NCBI RefSeq assembly: GCF_037975245.1
Contig: NC_092564.1
Location: 5,014,484 to 5,078,483, forward strand
Length of the DNA: 64,000 nt
Source: Apostichopus japonicus
Taxonomy: Eukaryota > Echinodermata > Holothuroidea > Aspidochirotida > Stichopodidae
Direction: 5' to 3'
The notes under the pieces were generated by a model that saw nothing but the letters and a program-made list of their open reading frames with translations, did not search any database and had not been told where the DNA came from. Both the position numbers and the translations under genes were made by a program. Of the stretch, positions 58,922 to 64,000 are shown piece by piece. Each line of letters starts with the position of its first letter. Within the stretch, counting starts at the first letter, position 1.

Positions 58922-61900
58922 ACATGAGTTCACGTCTTGATTGAATATACTGAAAACATGACAGCTGCAACAGTTTGAATCGGTACATTAAAGTGAGTGA
59001 CTTGCGCGACTAGATTAGGAATCTAGTTAGTCTGAATGTTCCTGTTTTGCATTTGAATTTGAAAATGGTACGGGAATTACCAAGGCTTAATGTACACAAC
59101 TTTTCTGTTGAATTATATGTAGCCTATCTCCTTTGGCGTAAATTACATATAGAGGAAACTGTTGAATAAACACCGTACACATAGGACGGGTATATCTTCA
59201 TTGCAACGAATGGAATTTGGCAACCTCCAAGTGCGGTGATGACGTAACTTTTTCGACCAATCATGAGCGACTATTTACACATAATTGCAAACCTGTTTTT
59301 TTTGGGGGGGGGGTGGGGGGCCTGGATGTTACAATGATATAATGCAGTTACTTATTTCGTCTGACTTCAATGATTTCCTGATAGCTTCTTAATTTAAAAA
59401 AAAAACAAATAATATGAAAATAATGAAATTATAAAAAAATCACTGAAGTCAGACGAAACTTGAAGAGTGATCATGAAACTGTTGTAAATTGGCGAATGAC
59501 CTACATTGACACGGGAATGTGGAGTCGAAGTAAGTGTATAGACTCAATAACATTAATTTATCCTATATTTTATCTTGTTTAGAACTGCTTACCGTACGAC
59601 AACCCGAACGAGTTACAGAATGTTGTCGAGCGAAATATTCGTGTGTTGCGAAGGTTTCTTTGAAATTGATGACGGATGTAAACCGAAAGGTTTGATTATT
59701 AATATTATTATTATGATTTATTTATTTTGGTTTCACGTCATTTGATACGTTTATATTCATTTTATCATACCTGTGCATCTAAGTGAGACATAGAACAAAC
59801 GTTACTTAATACAAACTACAGTATGAAATGTTTCCTGAAAGGATATATGGGCGGTATTGCAAAATACAGAAAATGCAGATGACATAACAAGGTACCGTTT
59901 AAGATTTGTCACAGGGGTTCTACTCGTAAAGCGTAACTTTGGCATGTAATAATCAGTACTGAGGAGTCGAATGAGAACTTTATTCCAGAATGCATAACAA
60001 ATAAATGTGTTTCTTAAACGTCTTCTGCCGTGCAGGCAGTTAGTTTCGTTATAGATATATTTCCACTTTTGTTTTTATTTAAAGCCAACTTACGTTACCC
60101 CTATCAACATAATGGTTCTAACCAAAGCCTATCTGTATGTTCCTGTGTTGGTCGAATCTAATGTTAATAATACCAATAATAATAATAATGACCGACTATG
60201 CGATCTGCGTTATAGTCATTGCGGACTTTGCAATCCTCGGTCCTCAACATTTTGCAAGATTGGTTAAAGTGACACTATAGTTTTCCCTTACTGGAAGATT
60301 TCAAAATACCTAATTATGAGCTGATGGTGTCATATTGCAGATATAAAGACACGAAAAGAGTTAAAACACCGAGTGTTATATTATGACTTTAGGTAGAATT
60401 ATAATCCTAATAATTCATAGAACAAGAACAAGAAAAAGAAAACGAGTGAACATGTACAGTATGCTTTCTATACAACAGGCACCGTTGAGTGACATTCATT
60501 CAACGTCGCTTGCCTTGGATAAATTTGTGGTGCGTTGCAAACAAGCCCTTGAGGCCTTGGAAGTAGTCCCCCACCCCCACCCCCTCCTCCGGAGATTTTA
60601 TTTTGCTTCTGTGGAGCTGACCTAATGGTCTGTGTGTAAATGATAAAAGTGGTATGGACATCCAACCTGCAGGCTGCACTGATAACGAAGTATTGTAGCG
60701 TTCTTCAACATACCACAATTAATGTTGTGCCTAAAGTCATCTTTTAAGATTGAAACTGTAGCTTTAGTAGATAGATATTAGATGTAGAGGTAGAGAGAGA
60801 TATTCATACAGCACAATTCACTCTACTAGGCACGGTAGAGGGAGAGTGCTAAGGTTGTGGGGAGACAGGTACACTCCTCCCTCGTAAATACCCAAACCTG
60901 GTAAGTTTTGGAATCTTTCTGTTAATATATAACCATCATTTTCCACCCCAAACTGTGTCACCATATTTTCTATAGATGTAACACGATTCATGATTACGTA
61001 ATAAGTGGTATACTATGATAATCGGTACTGTATTCAAAAATGCATTTTGAATTTTTACGAATCATCATTTGTCCTTCAGGATATTTGGAACAAAAGTCAC
61101 AACATGAAAATAATACTTCTGCAGGCAGACATTTATTCGATTATTAACCTCGCTTTCCATTGCTATCTTTCCTCTTACAACAAGCTGATATTAACCTTAT
61201 ATTGTCTAAGTGTGTGTAACCTATACCCATATTGAATGCAACTATTATTGTACTTACTTCCTTCTCAAGTTGTTTCCCAGACATTTATTGAGCTAATTAG
61301 AATAACACGACCTTTTCTGAAATTGCAATAAAGTCATTTAGTTCAGTCCTAGTTCCATGCTGAGTTAACTTACTCCATTAAGTTTAACTATCATATTTCA
61401 AGTCTAATGGGAACCATGTTTTTAAATACAATATGCTTCTTCGAGCCTGACACATTGAATACATACATATAGTAGAACGACTGCTGCGAGTTGCCTATAC
61501 ATACTGTACAATATGAACTGACGGTTTGTAAACAGAGAAGGAAACAGAGGGCGAGCATGCCATTTCTTCTGTGAAAATGTCAAAGTTAAATGTAAAGTTA
61601 AAGGATATAGATACTCAACCATCGTTATTAATCTATGCGGTAGAGATGACCAATGTTGTGTCATTGAATTGAGCTCGATTCACCTGTATTTTTACTTGTG
61701 ACTTGACTTGACTTGCAGGCAAATGACCCTCTCTATGGTTGTTGTTGGGGTGGGGGGGGAGGGGGGTGGTCAGTACAAGAATATTACCACTTCTTAAGCT
61801 TGGGTATATCGGAGTGCGTATGTATAGGAGACAGGTAAGAGAGGAATGAATTTAATATCCAAACTAGTGAGGTTGTGGTGTATAAGTATTTACTGCTATA

Positions 61901-63714
61901 TTTGAATTGACTTGGCTTGTAATAAGATCAAATGGCGTGTGGTGTGACTTGACTTGTTTTACGATAAAATCAAATGACTTGTGACTTGACTTACCTTGAT
62001 TTGAGAACAAATGACTTGTGACTTGACTTGACAAACGTGTCTTGATTACAACACTGGAAATCACTGTCATGGACAACTATGAACTTTCTCATGCCATTTG
62101 GGAGATATCACGGATGTAAAGTTCTTTCACACGCATGGCTAAAGACTTGATCAAGTCTTAAATATGACATCATCGAGTTACACGTGATTTAATTTCTTAT
62201 GTTTTGTTAGTTTTTTTGCCAAAACAAAGAGAAAGTAAAAAGTGTGTCAGATCCTAGTGTCAATATATAAAATATCATATATTTACAAAATGGCAGTTTC
62301 CAGACACAACCTTTATACTATGATATATTCCAGTAAGAGTTTTCTTAGCTGCTGGGACAGATCTCTGGCATATAAGATTGAGATGATGTTTGAGTTTGTA
62401 TATGCCCTTTAATTATGCAGTCAGTCACTTTTAAAGGGAAATATGTACATCATGTATATTTATGCATGCCTGTATGAAACTCTCCTTCCATTCACATGTC
62501 TTATTTTTTTGTCTTTTTTTCTAGTTCCTTCAACTTTGCCCATGACATCCTCAGTATCTTCGTCGATATCATACTCCAGCACTCCTACAGCGTCCTCACA
62601 CGAAACCACCGAAAGTACACATCAAGCACTATCAACCGATCTGGATAATATATCAACCTTACCAATGCGTAACATTGTAGCAAAGCCATTACCACTAACA
62701 ACAAAAATGATGATTTCTGGTTTCATCATTATTCCAGTTTTCCTTATATTGATTCTCTTTATTATGATATTGGTATCAAGGAAAAAACGAAAACTTCCCA
62801 GGTAATTTTATTAAGATGTTTAACACCAATTGAAAGAGGGTTTAATCAAGAACTGGTGCAAATATCTACGCCGAAAGACGTGTAGGCTTTACTAACTAAT
62901 ACGGATAAGGATAAGGATATGGTGGTTGGTATATATCGTAATAGGAGTAATAACCACTTATGAATTCCATTTTTGACTATCAGTTTTTTGTCTCGGAGGA
63001 GGATGTTTCGTTTTCCTCTTTGTAGGATTCTGGTCGCAAAATGTTTAGCCCAGAGCCCTCAACTGGGAAAATTATTAGCTATATGTTCTGCTTTTCTCTC
63101 CTAACCGCTTTAATATTCACCTTCGTGTAATGGTAATCAGATATATTTAGTTTAGACTGTTAGCAACATTATAAACAGACATGTACAAGAAAGCATATAT
63201 AAGGTTTAAAGACTTCATTAAACTCGTTCATAGAATTTCAATAAATCATGGCTGTGAGGTCTTTGTGTATTCGGCAAGTGAAGTCGCCTATCCGAGCCCA
63301 TTTTCACATCTCACGATGTTTGAACTTGTATCATAATGATACTAACAAAGGAAATTGACAATTCTCTTTGTAGTAACATTTCATGTCCTCAGAATTAACT
63401 TACTAAACACGTCGAACCTACTTCCTACGTCGAACCTAATTAACCCTGTATATTAGCTACGCTTTGGTATTTTACATCAACTCTGGTTATTGCTTAGCGG
63501 CTTGCTAAGCATTATTGTTACACAATTCATTTGCAGTTCATGCAAAATCAACAATGGATACTTTCAAGAACGTTTGTAAGAATGTTATTGCATATGCACC
63601 GAATTACATTATTGTTCATTCCTGTTTCTGTTAAAGGTAGAATCGAGTCTTATTATTTATTTTTTGTTTAAATTTACAGATCACCTCAGCGGTCACAGGA
63701 TGACTCAAATAATG
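57268..63714 (+). CDS. Gene C': second copy of gene C, partial (exons 1-5)
   Basis: Exons 57268-57371, 58689-58781, 59583-59689, 62525-62801 and 63680-63714. The phases are the same as in gene C, and the tail exon lies beyond the window. Exon 1 has two silent changes, exons 3 and 5 none, and exon 4 one (Thr to Ile in the stalk). Exon 2 differs strongly: SFISEVISTQTSHAEKYSTC then TLWVFCNTKFR. All splice sites are kept, including the weak GTTTGA donor, and no stop or frameshift is seen, so this looks like a working gene with an altered EMI core rather than a pseudogene. Function as for gene C. Confidence 0.85.
58689..58781 (+). CDS. Gene C' exon 2: divergent EMI core
   Basis: A 93-nt exon, 6 nt longer than its gene C counterpart, still in phase. 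Acceptor TTTACAG and donor GTGAGT are preserved. The two core cysteines are kept but spaced C-x5-C. The first part of the exon (EVISTQTS) is identical to gene C; the changes concentrate at the start and from the ninth base after it to the end. Confidence 0.87.
58866..58917. repeat. Bare (TA)n tract in C' intron 2
   Basis: A single uninterrupted TA tract at the place where unit 1 has a 1.2-kb nest of TA tracts, SINE-like sequence and repeat R copies. Confidence 0.93.
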
Positions 63715-64000
63715 GTATGTTGAAAAGATCAGTTTCATTCGTCCTTTTTGGCTGAGTTCCATCAGTTCACCCGATACACACAGAGAATCTTAAAGTTTTG
63801 TACCAAAGTAACTACTGGATCGTGATATGAATCCGTAGCATGTGCTATTAGAATAACAGTAAGAACGAGGATAGGTGTAATTCCCACAAATCCAGTTGTT
63901 GGGATTACACATCCTCAGTTCTTACTGTCAACCTATTAGCACATGCTACCGGTTTACCAGTTTTGTCAGAACAATCCAGTTTTTACTAATGTGGTACAAA

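Overview
The window is animal nuclear DNA: spliced genes with GT-AG introns of 0.4-6.2 kb, AT-rich introns and spacers, long (TA)n tracts, minisatellites, tRNA-derived SINEs, MITEs and Penelope-like retroelement fragments. The proteins (EMI and EGF-like ectodomains, one membrane span, tyrosine-rich tails) and the repeat style suggest a marine invertebrate deuterostome, perhaps an echinoderm such as a sea cucumber. That placement is inference; nothing here proves it.

I reconstructed three receptor genes by hand from splice sites and reading phase, plus a partial second copy of one. Gene A (minus, 2486-13703, 9 exons, 627 aa) has a signal peptide, a degenerate EMI domain, EGF-like modules, a membrane span and a long tail. 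Gene B (plus, 16491-29229, 6 exons, 513 aa) and gene C (plus, 36077-46096, 6 exons, 480 aa) have signal peptide, EMI, linker and membrane span, but no EGF modules. A and B are divergent, with their start codons 2.8 kb apart. All three follow the same intron phase series (2-2-1 across signal/EMI, then 2-1 after the membrane exon). A carries an extra phase 1-1 EGF cassette of three exons. The EMI pattern resembles the MEGF10/PEAR1 group.

The tails differ. B carries five ITIM-type motifs plus two more YxxI/V sites. C carries four YxxM motifs (PI3-kinase p85 type) and YxN sites (GRB2 type). A has a mixed tyrosine and SH3-ligand tail. The set looks like a family of paired or opposed receptors.

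From about 28455 the DNA is tandemly duplicated. Unit 1 runs from the B tail exon through C; unit 2 starts near 49043 with a second B-type tail exon (49122-49813) and continues through C' (57268 to beyond the window). The copies are nearly identical in exons and most introns, except for EMI exon 2 of C and C', which is strikingly divergent. The orphan B-type tail exon lies downstream of C in a phase C could splice to. This points to tail swapping and recognition-domain diversification in one cluster, which is the most interesting content of the window.

Spacers at 29.2-36.1 and 49.8-57.3 kb hold MITEs, SINE and Penelope pieces. Several pieces sit inside (TA)n tracts that are bare in the other copy. 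A 177-nt perfect palindrome and hammerhead-ribozyme-like motifs lie in one such nest at 39.2-39.6 kb.
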